From: Bradyrhizobium sp. WBOS07
GTDB lineage: Bacteria > Pseudomonadota > Alphaproteobacteria > Rhizobiales > Xanthobacteraceae
Direction: 5' to 3'
Assembly: GCF_024585165.1 (NCBI RefSeq)
Contig: NZ_CP029008.1
Span: 2,108,001 to 2,172,000 of the forward strand
Length of the DNA: 64,000 nt
Shown here piece after piece: positions 54,312 through 63,729 of the stretch (positions are counted from its first letter, which is position 1; the number at the start of each line of letters is the position of its first letter). The translations under genes and the position numbers were made by a program. The notes beneath the pieces are model-generated. The model ran no database searches and was not told the origin of the DNA. It was given only the letters and a program-made list of their open reading frames with translations.

Positions 54312-55666
54312 CGCGTCTCCCTGGCCGCCGCGCTCCGCGGCGGCGACACCAGTGGACGGCTGTCGACCACGCCGCCCGGCAGCAACGCCGGAAACTGCGC
54401 CTGCGCCCAGCGGATCACCTGGACGGCAGGGCTGTTGATCAGGACTTTTGCAGCGGGCGCCGTCCACAGCACGCGGTCGATGAGGTCGTTCGGCCGGTAG
54501 GCCGTGTCGGCGATGCCGTCCCCGTTGAGGTCGAAGGCCGGATTGTCGCTCCAATAATTGCCGCGCCCGCCGGTCGACCAGTCGAGGTGCCGGGTGCCGA
54601 CATATTTCACCTGGTTGGCATTGCTGACGAAGGCATTGCCGGCGATTTCGTTGCCTTCGGACCCGGCCGTGAAGTGCACGCCGATGGCGCAGCGCTCGAA
54701 CCAGTTGTCGCGGAACTTGTTGTGATTGGTGTTGTAGATGAACACGCATTTCTCCGGGCCACTCTTCAGAGTGCTCTCCCGCTTTTGCTGCGGAAGCATG
54801 CCGCGCTCGTCGTCGGGGCTGTCTTGCATGGCCTGCATCGGCGTGTTCAGCGGGCCGCCCGTCACCCGGTTGTTCTCGATCTGGGCATAGTTCGCGTAGT
54901 TGAAGAGCATCCCATAGCCGCGATCGTGATCGGAGATGTTGTCGCGGATCACCAGCCGGTTCGAATACATGATGGCATAACCGACATGGTTGCCGATCGA
55001 GACGTTGCCGCTCACTTCGCTGTCGTTGGTGTACATGTAATGGATCGCGAAGCGCACCTGCTCGAAGCGGTTTCCGACGAAGCGGTCCTTTCGGCTTGAA
55101 ATGGTGAAGATGCCGTCGCGGCCGTAGCGAAAATTGTTGTTGGCGATGGTGACGTCGGGCGCGTTCCACAGCGAGACGCCGTTGCCGGCCTCGCTGAGCC
55201 GCCCGCCACGCAGTCCCTCGATCTCGTTGCCGGCGACCCGCGAGCCCTGGGCGCCGTGCACATAGATGCCGAACAGGTTGTCCACCAGCCGGTTGTTCTC
55301 GATGGTCGCGCGCTCGGCCGTCTTCTGCAGGAAGATCCCCGAATTCATCGCCTGCAGGTCGCGGCCGGAGGCGCGGATGGTCAGACCGCGGATGGTGACG
55401 TCGGGCGCGCTGACCGTGATGACGTTGCCGGCACCGTCGCCGTCGAGCAATGCCTCGCGGCTCCCGACCAGCTGCAGGGGACGCTCGATCCGGATAGAGC
55501 CGCGATAGTGCCCCGGAGCGAGTTCGACGACGTCGCCGGCGCGCGCGCCGTTCAGCACCGCTTGCAGTGACTGGCCGGGCGCAGCCGTCAATGTCTCCGC
55601 ACTGGCGAAGCCCGACAATCCGGCGGCGACCAGCGCCGCCGGAAACATGCGTAAAAATGGACCCAC
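54308..55666 (-). CDS. nosD: NosD, periplasmic beta-helix protein
   Basis: A 452-residue periplasmic protein with a signal peptide (MFPAALVAAGLSGFASA) and repeated right-handed beta-helix (CASH/NosD) rungs, e.g. IENNRLVDNLFGIYV, ISDHDRGYGMLFNYA, FRDNWFERCAIGVHF. NosD sits on NosY and transfers the sulfur or copper species to NosZ. The start is GTG 55666 with GGAG 7 bases upstream; ATG 55648 is the alternative. It begins 24 bases after nosZ. Confidence 0.94.
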   Translation of the reverse strand: MGPFLRMFPAALVAAGLSGFASAETLTAAPGQSLQAVLNGARAGDVVELAPGHYRGSIRIERPLQLVGSREALLDGDGAGNVITVSAPDVTIRGLTIRASGRDLQAMNSGIFLQKTAERATIENNRLVDNLFGIYVHGAQGSRVAGNEIEGLRGGRLSEAGNGVSLWNAPDVTIANNNFRYGRDGIFTISSRKDRFVGNRFEQVRFAIHYMYTNDSEVSGNVSIGNHVGYAIMYSNRLVIRDNISDHDRGYGMLFNYANYAQIENNRVTGGPLNTPMQAMQDSPDDERGMLPQQKRESTLKSGPEKCVFIYNTNHNKFRDNWFERCAIGVHFTAGSEGNEIAGNAFVSNANQVKYVGTRHLDWSTGGRGNYWSDNPAFDLNGDGIADTAYRPNDLIDRVLWTAPAAKVLINSPAVQVIRWAQAQFPALLPGGVVDSRPLVSPPRSAAARETR

Positions 55667-55690
55667 GAGGTCGCTCCGGTCAGACCGACT

Positions 55691-57637
55691 TCAAACAGAT
55701 TTGGGCTCGACGAACATGCGGCCCTTCATCTCCATGTGCATGGCGTGGCAGAACCAGGAGCAATAGTACCAGTAGACGCCTGGCTTGTCGGCCGTGAAGG
55801 TCACCGACGAGGTGGCCATCGGCCCGATCTCCATGTTGATGCCGTAGTTGACGATGCAGAAGCCGTGCGTGAGGTCCTCGACCGCATCGATATTGGTGAC
55901 GAAGACGGTGACCTCGTCGCCCTGCCTGACCTGGAACTGATCGAGACCGTAGGCGGGGGCGGTGGACGTCATGTAGACGCGCACCTTGTTGCCGTCGCGA
56001 ATGACCTTCGAATCCGCCTCGAGGTTGATGCCGTCGGCCTTGGCCTGCTTGACCGCATCCGCAAACATCGGATCCGCGCGGTCGTAGATCGAGATCGGAT
56101 TGATCTTGGAGCGGTGGACGATGGTGGCGTCATGCGGCTCGGCGAAGCTCGGGCCGTCATGTACCAGCTTCATCTGATCGCCCGAGATGTCGATCAGCTG
56201 ATCGTTCTCCGGCTTGAGCGGGCCGACGTTCAGGAAGCGATCCTTCGAGAACTTGTTCAGCGAGATGAGCCACTTTCCATCGGCCTCCTTGGTCTGCCCC
56301 ATCGAGGTATGGTTGTGACCGGGCTGATAATGCACGTCGAGCTTCTGGAGAATGGGATTGACCTTTTCGCCCTTGAAGGCGCGCTTGGCGGCTTCGATGT
56401 TCCACTTGCAGACCTGGCTGTCGAGGAACAGCGTGGTGTAGGCGTTGCCCTTGCCGTCGTAGGCGGTGTGCAGCGGGCCAAGGCCGAGTTCGGGCTCGGC
56501 GACGACGACGTCGCGCGGCTTGATCTTGTCGTCGAACAGATCGTCGAACTTGCGCACGTCCATCACGGTCACGGTCGGCGACAGCTTTCCGGCCGCCACG
56601 ATGTGGATGCCGTCGGGAGCGGTGTTCATGCCGTGCGGATTGTTCGAGACCGGAACGTAGCGGGTGTAGGCCGAGCCCTTGCGGCCGTCGATCACGGGCA
56701 CGCCGTTCATTTCCTTGAAGTCGCCCTTCTTCACGGCCTCTTCGATCCGCTTGATGTTGAAGATGACGACCCAGTCCTGTTCGGCGGCGGTCATCTCCGC
56801 CAGCGTGACGCCTTCCTCGCCGTTGTAGCAGGTCGCGAAGCAGTATTTGCCTTGGTAGTCGGCGTCGACGTTGTCGAGGTTGCCGCTGACGATCACCTGC
56901 CAGGCCACCTTCATCGTGTCGCCGTCGATCGCACTGAAGATGGAGCGATACTGCTTGGGATCGTCGAGAACCTTGCCGTCATTGGGTAGCGGCACGCCAT
57001 CCTCGCCGTTGGCGAAGACGTAGCCGGTGCGCGGATATTTCTGCAGGCGCAGGCCGTGGACGGTGTGCTGGTTGGGCAGCTCGACGATCTTGTCGCATTT
57101 CATGATGTCGAGCCGCACGCGCGCGACGCGGCTGTTGGCCTTGTCGTTCATGTAGGCATAGCGGCCGTCATAGGTGCCGTCCGTGAACGAAATGTGCGGG
57201 TGATGGAGGTCGCCGTTCAGGTAGGTGCCGCCGCGGTTCTTGAGGAATTCGCGGGTCGCGGGCTGCATCCCTTCGGTCAGGACCTTGATGCTTTCGTTGG
57301 TCTGGCCCCAGCCGGTCGCGCTGCAGCGGTTGAACACCGGCACGCGCATCAATTCGCGCATCGAGGGAAGGCCGATGATGCGCATCTCGCCGGACTGGCC
57401 GCTGGAGAAGAACACGTAATATTCGTCGAGCTCTCCCGGTGCGACCTCGGTCTTGTGCACGGCGGGCCTTGCCGCCGGCGCTTTCGACGCAGCAGTCTTG
57501 GTCTGCGCGTCCGCAGACGAGACGAAGCCGCCGTCCTTCATCGCCACTCCGCCGGCGAGGCCCACGCCCGCCGCGGCGGCCGTCGTTCCCAGCACCGTTC
57601 GTCGGCTGACGCCCTTTGCCTTGTCGTTGTCGCTCAT
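55691..57637 (-). CDS. nosZ: nitrous oxide reductase NosZ, clade I (Tat-exported)
   Basis: Periplasmic copper enzyme that reduces N2O to N2, 648 residues. The Tat signal SRRTVLG (residues 11-17) marks clade I. CuZ ligands are in DLHHPHISF (early) and HNHTSMG, HDATIVH (later) of the seven-bladed propeller. The CuA site at the C-terminus has C626, C630, H634 and M637 in [15 protein letters not shown] 57637 has a strong GAGGAGG site. The longer open frame to 58531 overlaps nosR and is not translated. Confidence 0.98.
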   Translation of the reverse strand: MSDNDKAKGVSRRTVLGTTAAAAGVGLAGGVAMKDGGFVSSADAQTKTAASKAPAARPAVHKTEVAPGELDEYYVFFSSGQSGEMRIIGLPSMRELMRVPVFNRCSATGWGQTNESIKVLTEGMQPATREFLKNRGGTYLNGDLHHPHISFTDGTYDGRYAYMNDKANSRVARVRLDIMKCDKIVELPNQHTVHGLRLQKYPRTGYVFANGEDGVPLPNDGKVLDDPKQYRSIFSAIDGDTMKVAWQVIVSGNLDNVDADYQGKYCFATCYNGEEGVTLAEMTAAEQDWVVIFNIKRIEEAVKKGDFKEMNGVPVIDGRKGSAYTRYVPVSNNPHGMNTAPDGIHIVAAGKLSPTVTVMDVRKFDDLFDDKIKPRDVVVAEPELGLGPLHTAYDGKGNAYTTLFLDSQVCKWNIEAAKRAFKGEKVNPILQKLDVHYQPGHNHTSMGQTKEADGKWLISLNKFSKDRFLNVGPLKPENDQLIDISGDQMKLVHDGPSFAEPHDATIVHRSKINPISIYDRADPMFADAVKQAKADGINLEADSKVIRDGNKVRVYMTSTAPAYGLDQFQVRQGDEVTVFVTNIDAVEDLTHGFCIVNYGINMEIGPMATSSVTFTADKPGVYWYYCSWFCHAMHMEMKGRMFVEPKSV

Positions 57638-57660
57638 GATTGCCTCCTCGGCTTCCGGTT

Positions 57661-59955
57661 TCAGTTTGGTGGTGGAGAGTTGACTGCCGCCGCGCCGACA
57701 GGTTTGCCGCCGGCGGTGATGACGGTTGCAGGGCCTTTGCCGCTCGAGCGCATCGAGGGCGAGGACATGGCCGCGAACTTTTCGCGCTTCAGCCGCACCT
57801 GGATCATGTGCGGGCAGCGGTGGTCGTCGTAATAGAGTTCCTGGCAGTGCATGCAATAGATGCACTCGTTGACGTTGATGTGACCCTCGGGATGGATCGA
57901 CTGCACCGGGCATTCCTTGGCGCAGCGTTGGCAGGGAGATCCGCATTCTTCCCAGCGCCGCAGCCACTCGAACGTCCTCATGCGGCCGGGAATGGCAAGC
58001 GCCGCGCCGAGCGGACAGAGGTAGCGGCAGAAGAAGCGCTCGATGAAGAGGCCGATGACGAGCAGGGCGACCGCGTAGGCGACGAACGGCCAGCTGCGCG
58101 AGAACTTCAGGATGATGGCGGTCTTGAACGGTTCGACCTCGGCGAACCGTTCGGCCATCTCCACCGAATAGAGTGACAGGCCGAACAGACCGAGGAAGAT
58201 GATGTACTTGATCGGCCACAGCCGCTCGTGCAGTCCCCACGGCACGGTGATCTGCGGTACTTTCAGCCATTTCGCGGCCGTGTTGGTGAGCTCCTGGAGT
58301 GCGCCAAAGGGACACAGCCAGCCACAGAACGGGCCGCGGCCCCAGAACAGAAGCCCGCCGGCCGTCGCAGCCCACAAGATGAAGATCAGGGGAGCCGCGA
58401 GGAAGAACTCCCAGCGGAAGCCTGTCACCAGCGCGTTGGTGAAGGTGACGACGTTGACGACGGAGAGCTGGGCGTTGGCGTACCAGCCGAGCCAGACCAG
58501 AACGAAGGCGAGATAGCCGCGTCGCACCCACGTGTACAATACCGGCCGGCGCACCAAGAGGTTCTGGAAGAAGAAGATGCCGGTGAGGGCGGCCAGCATG
58601 AAGGCGGTGATGCCGATCGACACCGTGCTCGAGCGCCAGATCCGCATCCAGAGCGGCTCATCTGCTTCCGGCGGCGGCGCAGCATCAGCCTTCGCCTGGG
58701 ACTGCGGAGGCGCCGCGCTCTCCGGCACCGTCACCGCGCGCTGCTCGCGGCGTATGTAGCTGTCGGGCAGGGCGTAGCCGAGGTCGAAAGTCAGGAACGC
58801 CTTGTCGCGGCCGCCGAGGCTCCGCTGCACCAGCAGCTGAAGCTGCCATGGCTGCGTCGGATCGAGGGTGAACTCGGGAGGGGTGACGAACAAGCCGACC
58901 TCCCTGAACTCCGGCGTGCCGACCGCGTCGAGTGCGCCCAGGCGGGTATGGTTGCGGTCGCGGAAGCGGGTGCTGTTGCCTTCCTGCAGGATCTCGATGC
59001 GGTCGAAGATGCCGCCGCGGACATAGGCCGAGCCCTTGAAAGAGTAGGGACCGTTGCCGGCGACGACGATGGCCTGCTGCCCGGGCTTCAGGCCGTCCTT
59101 CAGCCGCCGATAGCCGTCTTCGCCGAGCAGGCTGCGGCCGATCGTTGGCGCACTCACAAGCGCGACGTAGAGGTCGATGAAGGTGTCGTCGGCTTCGCCC
59201 GGCTCGGGATATTGGATCGCCGCAGCGCTGCCGGATTTTGCGAAGGCATCGTTGATGTCGCCGATGCTGAGGTGAAGCCTGCGTATCGATCCGTCGCCGA
59301 CGAGGCTTTCCCAGTCGCGGACTTCACTGCGTTCGAGATCGAGCGTCTTGATGACGGGGGGCAGGGCTGCCGAAACCGCAGCACCGTCACCGCCGCCGAT
59401 GCGACCGCTGCGGATGAGCTTGGACGCGGCGCGGACGATGCTGTCGCCCATCACCAGCACGGTGACGGTTGCGCCGCTCACGATGTCGACCTGCGGCGGC
59501 CGCTCGGCACCACTTGCGACCGGCTTCATGTCCTTGCCGATCAGCCCGTTCACGGCCGCGACGATGCGCGCTTCCGGGATGCCGACCAGAACGATCGGCT
59601 CCTTGTGATCGACCAGCTTGATGCCGGTGATGACGCCTTTCGGATCGATACCAGCGAGCAGGTGGATCGGCTTGCCGGAATAGCCGACCGAGTTCGCGAA
59701 ATCGGAGTTGAGGAAGACAAATCCCTGCAGTTGGTCGCCGCGGTATACGGGTACGATCGGCGGATCGCCTTGCGGGGGGCCGAAGCGATCCGCGCCCGGG
59801 AAGAAATCCGCAGGCGCGATCTTCGGCAGGTAGGTCGGCAAGTCACCGGCGGCGCATGCAGGCGAAATATATGTCAGACACATCAGCAGCAAGGCGGCGA
59901 GCGCTAGCGCAGCACGCCTTGCGAAGGCGGTATCGTCATCCGGTCGCTTCAACAT
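57661..59955 (-). CDS. nosR: NosR, membrane flavoprotein/ferredoxin for N2O reduction
   Basis: A 764-residue membrane protein that feeds electrons to NosZ and is needed for nosZ expression. It has a signal segment ([18 protein letters not shown]) and a periplasmic FMN-binding domain with the flavinylation motif SGATVT at about residue 160. A membrane domain carries two Cys-Pro pairs ([21 protein letters not shown]). Two C-terminal 4Fe-4S motifs follow ([16 protein letters not shown]). Modification by NosX fits the SGATVT motif. It starts the nosRZDFYLX cluster. The ribosome site before ATG 59955 is weak. Confidence 0.97.
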   Translation of the reverse strand: MLKRPDDDTAFARRAALALAALLLMCLTYISPACAAGDLPTYLPKIAPADFFPGADRFGPPQGDPPIVPVYRGDQLQGFVFLNSDFANSVGYSGKPIHLLAGIDPKGVITGIKLVDHKEPIVLVGIPEARIVAAVNGLIGKDMKPVASGAERPPQVDIVSGATVTVLVMGDSIVRAASKLIRSGRIGGGDGAAVSAALPPVIKTLDLERSEVRDWESLVGDGSIRRLHLSIGDINDAFAKSGSAAAIQYPEPGEADDTFIDLYVALVSAPTIGRSLLGEDGYRRLKDGLKPGQQAIVVAGNGPYSFKGSAYVRGGIFDRIEILQEGNSTRFRDRNHTRLGALDAVGTPEFREVGLFVTPPEFTLDPTQPWQLQLLVQRSLGGRDKAFLTFDLGYALPDSYIRREQRAVTVPESAAPPQSQAKADAAPPPEADEPLWMRIWRSSTVSIGITAFMLAALTGIFFFQNLLVRRPVLYTWVRRGYLAFVLVWLGWYANAQLSVVNVVTFTNALVTGFRWEFFLAAPLIFILWAATAGGLLFWGRGPFCGWLCPFGALQELTNTAAKWLKVPQITVPWGLHERLWPIKYIIFLGLFGLSLYSVEMAERFAEVEPFKTAIILKFSRSWPFVAYAVALLVIGLFIERFFCRYLCPLGAALAIPGRMRTFEWLRRWEECGSPCQRCAKECPVQSIHPEGHINVNECIYCMHCQELYYDDHRCPHMIQVRLKREKFAAMSSPSMRSSGKGPATVITAGGKPVGAAAVNSPPPN

Positions 59956-60134
59956 GTCGATTCAAATGCCATCTGCGCGATCACCGCGACCGTGCATGTC
60001 TTGAGATTCTTCGTCGATGATTTGTCGCCGCTGACGTGCAAAGCTCATAGTGCGCGACTGACTCTGTCAACCCCGCTGATGAGATTTGTGTTCGCGCGGA
60101 ACCGGATCAGAAATCTGCATGTGGAGTCCTTGGT
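59956..60134. promoter_or_regulatory. divergent promoter region of nosR and the ferritin-like gene
   Basis: 179 bases. It should contain the nos promoter, but I find no canonical FixK/FNR/NnrR box. The closest is an imperfect dyad, CTGAC-TCT-GTCAA at about 60058-60070, which has a spacer one base short of the FNR pattern. GGAG before ATG 60135 is a good ribosome site for the rightward gene. Confidence 0.35.
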
Positions 60135-61001
60135 ATGCCATTCCTACGCACGTCATTGCTCAATGCCGAGCCCGCCGGTGTATTGGAGTCGGTCGACGAG
60201 CTCTTTGCGCTAGCGCATGCAATGGAGCAGGAAGCGGCCAGCAAATACGATTCTCTTGCCGAAGAGATGCGCGGGCAGGGCAAGGATGATCTGGCAGAGG
60301 TGTTCGCACATCTCGCTGCGGCTGAGCGCGAGCACGTGGACAATGTGACGCAGTGGTCGCAATCGCGCCGCGGCAAGCGCCCGGACCCCGCCATGGTGCG
60401 CTGGGAGGCGCCGGAAGCGCTGCCTCCGGAGACCGCCGCCGAGGTCAAAACGTCACAATTGATGACGCCATATCGCGCGCTCGCCATCGCGGTGCGCAAC
60501 GAGGAGCGCGCTTTCGCCTTCTGGTCCTATCTGGCCGCCTACTCGCATGATCCCGAGGTCAAGAAGGCCTCCGAGGCCATGGCCAGGGAGGAGCTCGGCC
60601 ATGTCGCCACACTGCGGAAGGAGCGGCGGCGCGCCTATCATCATGAGCACGACCGCAGCAATGCCGAGACGGCATTGCCTCGCATCGACGCGGCTCGGCT
60701 CGAGCGCCGCCTGGCTGCGCAGCTCGGCGAGATGGAACAACGCCTGAGCGGACCGGCGGCGCTCCGGATCCGGGACATTCGCCAACAGACGGTCGAGATG
60801 GCCGGCGCCGCCGCGGGCGTCGGGAGCTTTCCGGCGTCCATGGAACGCAAGGGCCCATTGGAGGTCGCCGAAGCGCTCGTCGATGGTTACCTCGAGGGCG
60901 CCGAGCGGTCGAGCGATGCAGCCGATCTCGAACGCCTGCAGCAGCTTGCCGAGCACGCGATCTCGAGATTGGCCTGGCTGCGTTCGCTGGCGGCGGACTG
61001 A
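60135..61001 (+). CDS. ferritin-like (erythrin/rubrerythrin-type) diiron protein
   Basis: A 288-residue protein with a four-helix diiron domain at residues about 20-170. Ligand-bearing helices are MEQEAASKYDSLAEEM, AAEREHVDNVTQW, AVRNEERAFAFWSYLAA and AREELGHVATLRKER, giving the ExxY/ExxH pattern expected of rubrerythrin-like proteins. There is no rubredoxin Cys4 domain. A second helical region of about 100 residues follows and is not recognised. Such proteins reduce peroxide or store iron. Its position opposite nosR hints at a role in micro-oxic or nitrosative stress; that link is inference. Confidence 0.8.
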   Translation: MPFLRTSLLNAEPAGVLESVDELFALAHAMEQEAASKYDSLAEEMRGQGKDDLAEVFAHLAAAEREHVDNVTQWSQSRRGKRPDPAMVRWEAPEALPPETAAEVKTSQLMTPYRALAIAVRNEERAFAFWSYLAAYSHDPEVKKASEAMAREELGHVATLRKERRRAYHHEHDRSNAETALPRIDAARLERRLAAQLGEMEQRLSGPAALRIRDIRQQTVEMAGAAAGVGSFPASMERKGPLEVAEALVDGYLEGAERSSDAADLERLQQLAEHAISRLAWLRSLAAD

Positions 61002-61123
61002 GGCGCCTGCGGCAACCACGGCAGCTGCTGCGCTGGTCGTCGAGCAGTCGAGCGGGAGCCTTCGACGATGATTCAGAACACATCCATAACCGCGGGGGGA
61101 CATCACGCGAGGTCTTGGCAGGA

Positions 61124-61277
61124 TGTAATCCGCGCTAGATTTTGGCACTAGAGCCGATTTATCCACACGCTATGTGCCTAGGTTTGTTCAGTCTTTTTTT
61201 TCATGCAGTTAGCAGATTTTGGCACTCAAGACTCAAATTTGGCACTGCCGTCATTTCTGAAACTCCATTTTGGCACT
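61124..61277. mobile_element. end of a Tn7/Tn5053-like transposon with transposase-binding repeats
   Basis: Four direct repeats, all in the same orientation: GATTTTGGCACT at 61138-61149, the same 12 bases at 61215-61226, AAATTTGGCACT at 61235-61246 and CATTTTGGCACT at 61266-61277. Multiple oriented repeats within about 150 bases of the end are the hallmark of TnsB/TniA-bound ends. A plausible terminus is the TGT at 61124-61126, which would leave 5-base flank CAGGA at 61119-61123 as the target duplication candidate. The other end is outside the window, so the terminus is not proven. Confidence 0.65.
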
Positions 61278-61360
61278 GTTGACACGTCCAAAAGAGGTGG
61301 GTTTTCCCGGCTCCCGGATGGCCGTTCCGTTGACTTTCGGGCGCTTTAGGGTCGGGTTAA

Positions 61361-61391
61361 GAGCGCGGTCTCGCTAGGCCGCAGCGCGCTC
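61361..61391. promoter_or_regulatory. candidate operator of the ArsR-like gene
   Basis: GAGCGCG (61361-61367) and CGCGCTC (61385-61391) form a 7-bp inverted repeat 36 bases before the ATG of the ArsR-like gene. Dimeric ArsR-fold repressors bind such dyads, so autoregulation is plausible. Confidence 0.35.
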
Positions 61392-61426
61392 GGAAGTCGT
61401 GGCGTGCTAACCGACAGAGGTTTGGC

Positions 61427-61741
61427 ATGGTCGACTTTGACGATCCTAACAACCAGCTTTTTCTGACGCGGGTGTTCCAGGCCCTCGCCAATGTCAATAC
61501 CCGCAAGATCCTTGAAACCTTGGCCCATGGTCCTTGCTCGCGTGGGGATCTGCTGCTGGTCTTGGACACCTCCACCGCTCGCATCGTCGAGGTGATGGAA
61601 ATCCTGCACACCATCGGGCTGGTTGCGGAGAAAGAGACGCGCGAGGGCAAAGTTTACGTGTTCAATCCGACGGGATTAGACCTCGGTCGGTCTTGGCTCG
61701 AGCGGCTTTACTCGATCGTCGACGGTCGAGCCCTGAAATAG
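61427..61741 (+). CDS. ArsR-like winged-helix regulator inside the transposon
   Basis: A 104-residue protein with the full ArsR/SmtB winged-helix pattern: RVFQALANVNTRKILETLAHGPCSRGDLL, a recognition helix region TSTARIVEVMEILHTIG, and the wing KETREGKVYVFNPTG. No metal-binding Cys pair typical of metal sensors is present. The ribosome site is AGAGG 6 bases before ATG 61427. It lies between the transposon end and tniQ, on the opposite strand, and its last 80 bases overlap the tniQ 3' end. Control of transposition genes is possible but unproven. Confidence 0.8.
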   Translation: MVDFDDPNNQLFLTRVFQALANVNTRKILETLAHGPCSRGDLLLVLDTSTARIVEVMEILHTIGLVAEKETREGKVYVFNPTGLDLGRSWLERLYSIVDGRALK

Positions 61742-62717
61742 CGAGCCCGAGCGGCAGCACCGGTTCCGTTACGTTGAGGAAGGCTTCGGCGAAGCCGTGA
61801 CCGAGGTGCAGAAGTTCCATCAGGCGTGACTTCAGGATATCGCGGGCGTTGAGCGAGGGCAGGCGGTCGATGGAGGCCATGATCCCCGCGGCGGCCTTAT
61901 AACGCGAGATCGTATCCCCGACAGCCAGGTCGGCTGCGGTCGAGGCCCCGAGGAGGTCGAGGACAATCTCATCGAACGAGCAAGGCCATCGCTTGAGTTG
62001 CGAAAATCCTGCGGCGGCGTTTTTCACGGTGATGCCGAGGAAGAGCTCCTGAGGAATAGCTCTAAAGTAGGCCATCCATCCGCTGAGCTTGAGAATGTCC
62101 ACCGACGACAGGTCGCCGAGAGGACCCGGCAATCTAAGATCATAGTCAAAGATGTAGTCGGCCAGCTCCTTGGCAGCGGCGACGATCTCATGCGGACAGG
62201 CCTTTGGCCTCGCAGTCCGCATGTCGAAGTCACAGATCTGGCAGGACCAAACGTTGGTCATATTTCTCCAGCCCAACAGGTTGATGCACGACGGGCATCT
62301 GTCGAGCAGCACCTCGCCGCTCTCGACGTCGCAAGGAAAGGCCGAGACAAGCCAGCGGTTCCTGATGCGAGCATCGTTGCCGTCCGCTGCCAAACGAGCG
62401 GGCGCGACCCTACGACGCTCTGGCAAGAACCAACCCACGGGCAGTTCGCGACCAAGGAATTCGATGCGATCTTTGAATATTTTATAAGCGCCGATCGAGA
62501 GCCTTTGGAGATCGAACGAACCCAAGGCTGCCAGTTCGGCGACTGCCTCGGGTTTGCCGGCGATCGCCGAGACTGACTCCCAGGGCATGTCGAGATGAAG
62601 CCGGAGCAGCTTGTCGGCGTCGATGCGCCCCATCGGAGCCAACCGGACCGCGACGGAAGCGATGGCTTCGTCGTCGAACTGCGATACGGTCTTGAGCCAC
62701 GGCGTGTTCGGAATCAT
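61662..62717 (-). CDS. tniQ: TniQ-family target-selection protein
   Basis: A 351-residue protein of the TniQ/TnsD family, which connects the ATPase TniB/TnsC to the target. The zinc-ribbon signature is C141-X2-C144 and C159-X2-C162 (RCPSCINLLGW, WSCQICDFD), preceded by the typical TniQ block GVSLGDRR-like WESVSAIAGKPEAV. It is longer than the roughly 170-residue TniQ of type V-K CRISPR-associated transposons and shorter than TnsD of Tn7. It is the last of three genes transcribed towards the transposon end and begins 10 bases after tniB. Confidence 0.9.
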   Translation of the reverse strand: MIPNTPWLKTVSQFDDEAIASVAVRLAPMGRIDADKLLRLHLDMPWESVSAIAGKPEAVAELAALGSFDLQRLSIGAYKIFKDRIEFLGRELPVGWFLPERRRVAPARLAADGNDARIRNRWLVSAFPCDVESGEVLLDRCPSCINLLGWRNMTNVWSCQICDFDMRTARPKACPHEIVAAAKELADYIFDYDLRLPGPLGDLSSVDILKLSGWMAYFRAIPQELFLGITVKNAAAGFSQLKRWPCSFDEIVLDLLGASTAADLAVGDTISRYKAAAGIMASIDRLPSLNARDILKSRLMELLHLGHGFAEAFLNVTEPVLPLGLAISGLDRRRSSKAARAKTDRGLIPSD

Positions 62718-62727
62718 CGTGTCGGAC

Positions 62728-63723
62728 CTACTCGGTGGTCGCTTCCTGTTCCACGCTGAGCGGGAACGAAGGAAGCCTGCTGTAGTCTTCGCCTCGAAAT
62801 GGGTTACGGCCCTGCATGATCTCCTGGCTGAGAAAGACGCGATCGAAACCCGCGGCGATGTCTTCTTTCGTCAGTTCCTTCGGCTCGACCCCGCCGGTCC
62901 GCATGAAGGCGTGAGGTACCGCCGCCTCCACCAGCAGCGAATGTCGGCCGGGACGTCCGCGCTGTGCGAAGAACGTCGCACGCAGCATGTGGTGGTCGTC
63001 TTCGTTCTCCTTAAACCAGTTCGATTCGAAGGGAAGCTCATCCGAGAAGGCGGCCACAAACGCCGCATGTTCCTCCCGTTGGGCGTCGTTCGCGAAGCCG
63101 AAGGGCGAAAGGATCTTCATGCCGCCGGACCGCTGCCCCATCGCGTCCGCCTTGACCATCATCTTCGTCAGGACCGGGGGCCCCACGACGAACAAGGGCG
63201 CGTTGCAGGAGTTCTCGAACGCCAGAATGAACCTCGCCAGCTTCTTCACACCGTCCTCCGCGAGATTCTGCGCCTCATCTAGGAAGACCGCGTCCACTTC
63301 GTTGTCATTGAGATTAGCGATGAGCGCGTCGGTGCCTTCCTCCTCGCCGAGTCGCAGGCTGAGCCGATCGTTGAAGATCTTAAAGTTGATCTTCCGGGCC
63401 AATATCCGCGGCGTCGATCCGCCCATGAGGTCGACGTACAGGTAGCGCTTTCCGTTGCCCTGAAGCAGCTGAATTTTTTCCTTCGATACGGGCTTGCCGG
63501 TGCGTTCTGTGAGCATTCGCTTGACGATCTCACTCTTTCCGCAACGCGACCAGCCGATGAGATACGTGCTCGAGTTTTCGCGCAAGCGCTTGGCGAACGC
63601 GAGCGACAACAAGACCATCTCCCGCGCTTCTTCGGCCTTCGTATGCCTCACGAAGATGCCTCTAATGTCGTCGAGCTTGCTCAAAACAAGCGGAGAATTG
63701 AGGATATTTTCCAGATCGGACAT
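62728..63723 (-). CDS. tniB: TniB/TnsC-type AAA ATPase of a Tn7-like transposon
   Basis: A 331-residue AAA+ ATPase that links the transposase to the target selector. It has Walker A GWSRCGKS (57-64) and Walker B VDAVFLDEAQNL (143-154), with sensor-like region FVVGPPVLTKMM. The GWSRCGKS form of the P-loop is unusual for its Cys before GKS but keeps the essential Lys-Ser. The start codon ATG 63723 and 6-base spacing to the probable tniA stop give a tniA-tniB-tniQ order, as in Tn5053-like elements. Confidence 0.9.
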   Translation of the reverse strand: MSDLENILNSPLVLSKLDDIRGIFVRHTKAEEAREMVLLSLAFAKRLRENSSTYLIGWSRCGKSEIVKRMLTERTGKPVSKEKIQLLQGNGKRYLYVDLMGGSTPRILARKINFKIFNDRLSLRLGEEEGTDALIANLNDNEVDAVFLDEAQNLAEDGVKKLARFILAFENSCNAPLFVVGPPVLTKMMVKADAMGQRSGGMKILSPFGFANDAQREEHAAFVAAFSDELPFESNWFKENEDDHHMLRATFFAQRGRPGRHSLLVEAAVPHAFMRTGGVEPKELTKEDIAAGFDRVFLSQEIMQGRNPFRGEDYSRLPSFPLSVEQEATTE

Positions 63724-63729
63724 TTGCGC

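Larger units (their letters stand above)
61002..61426. other. junction between the ferritin-like gene and the transposon
   Basis: About 425 bases with no gene. The first about 120 bases are ordinary flank. From about 61124 the composition becomes AT-richer and carries the repeated TTTGGCACT-type sites of a Tn7-like end; these stop at about 61277. The rest holds a possible operator dyad before the ArsR-like gene. Confidence 0.55.

Noticed and set aside
57638..58531. N-terminal extension of the nosZ frame
   Set aside because: It covers the nosR 3' end. The Tat signal starts exactly at ATG 57637 with a strong ribosome site.
60058..60070. FNR/FixK/NnrR box for nosR
   Set aside because: The dyad CTGAC-TCT-GTCAA has a 3-base centre instead of 4 and a mismatched half-site; too weak to call.
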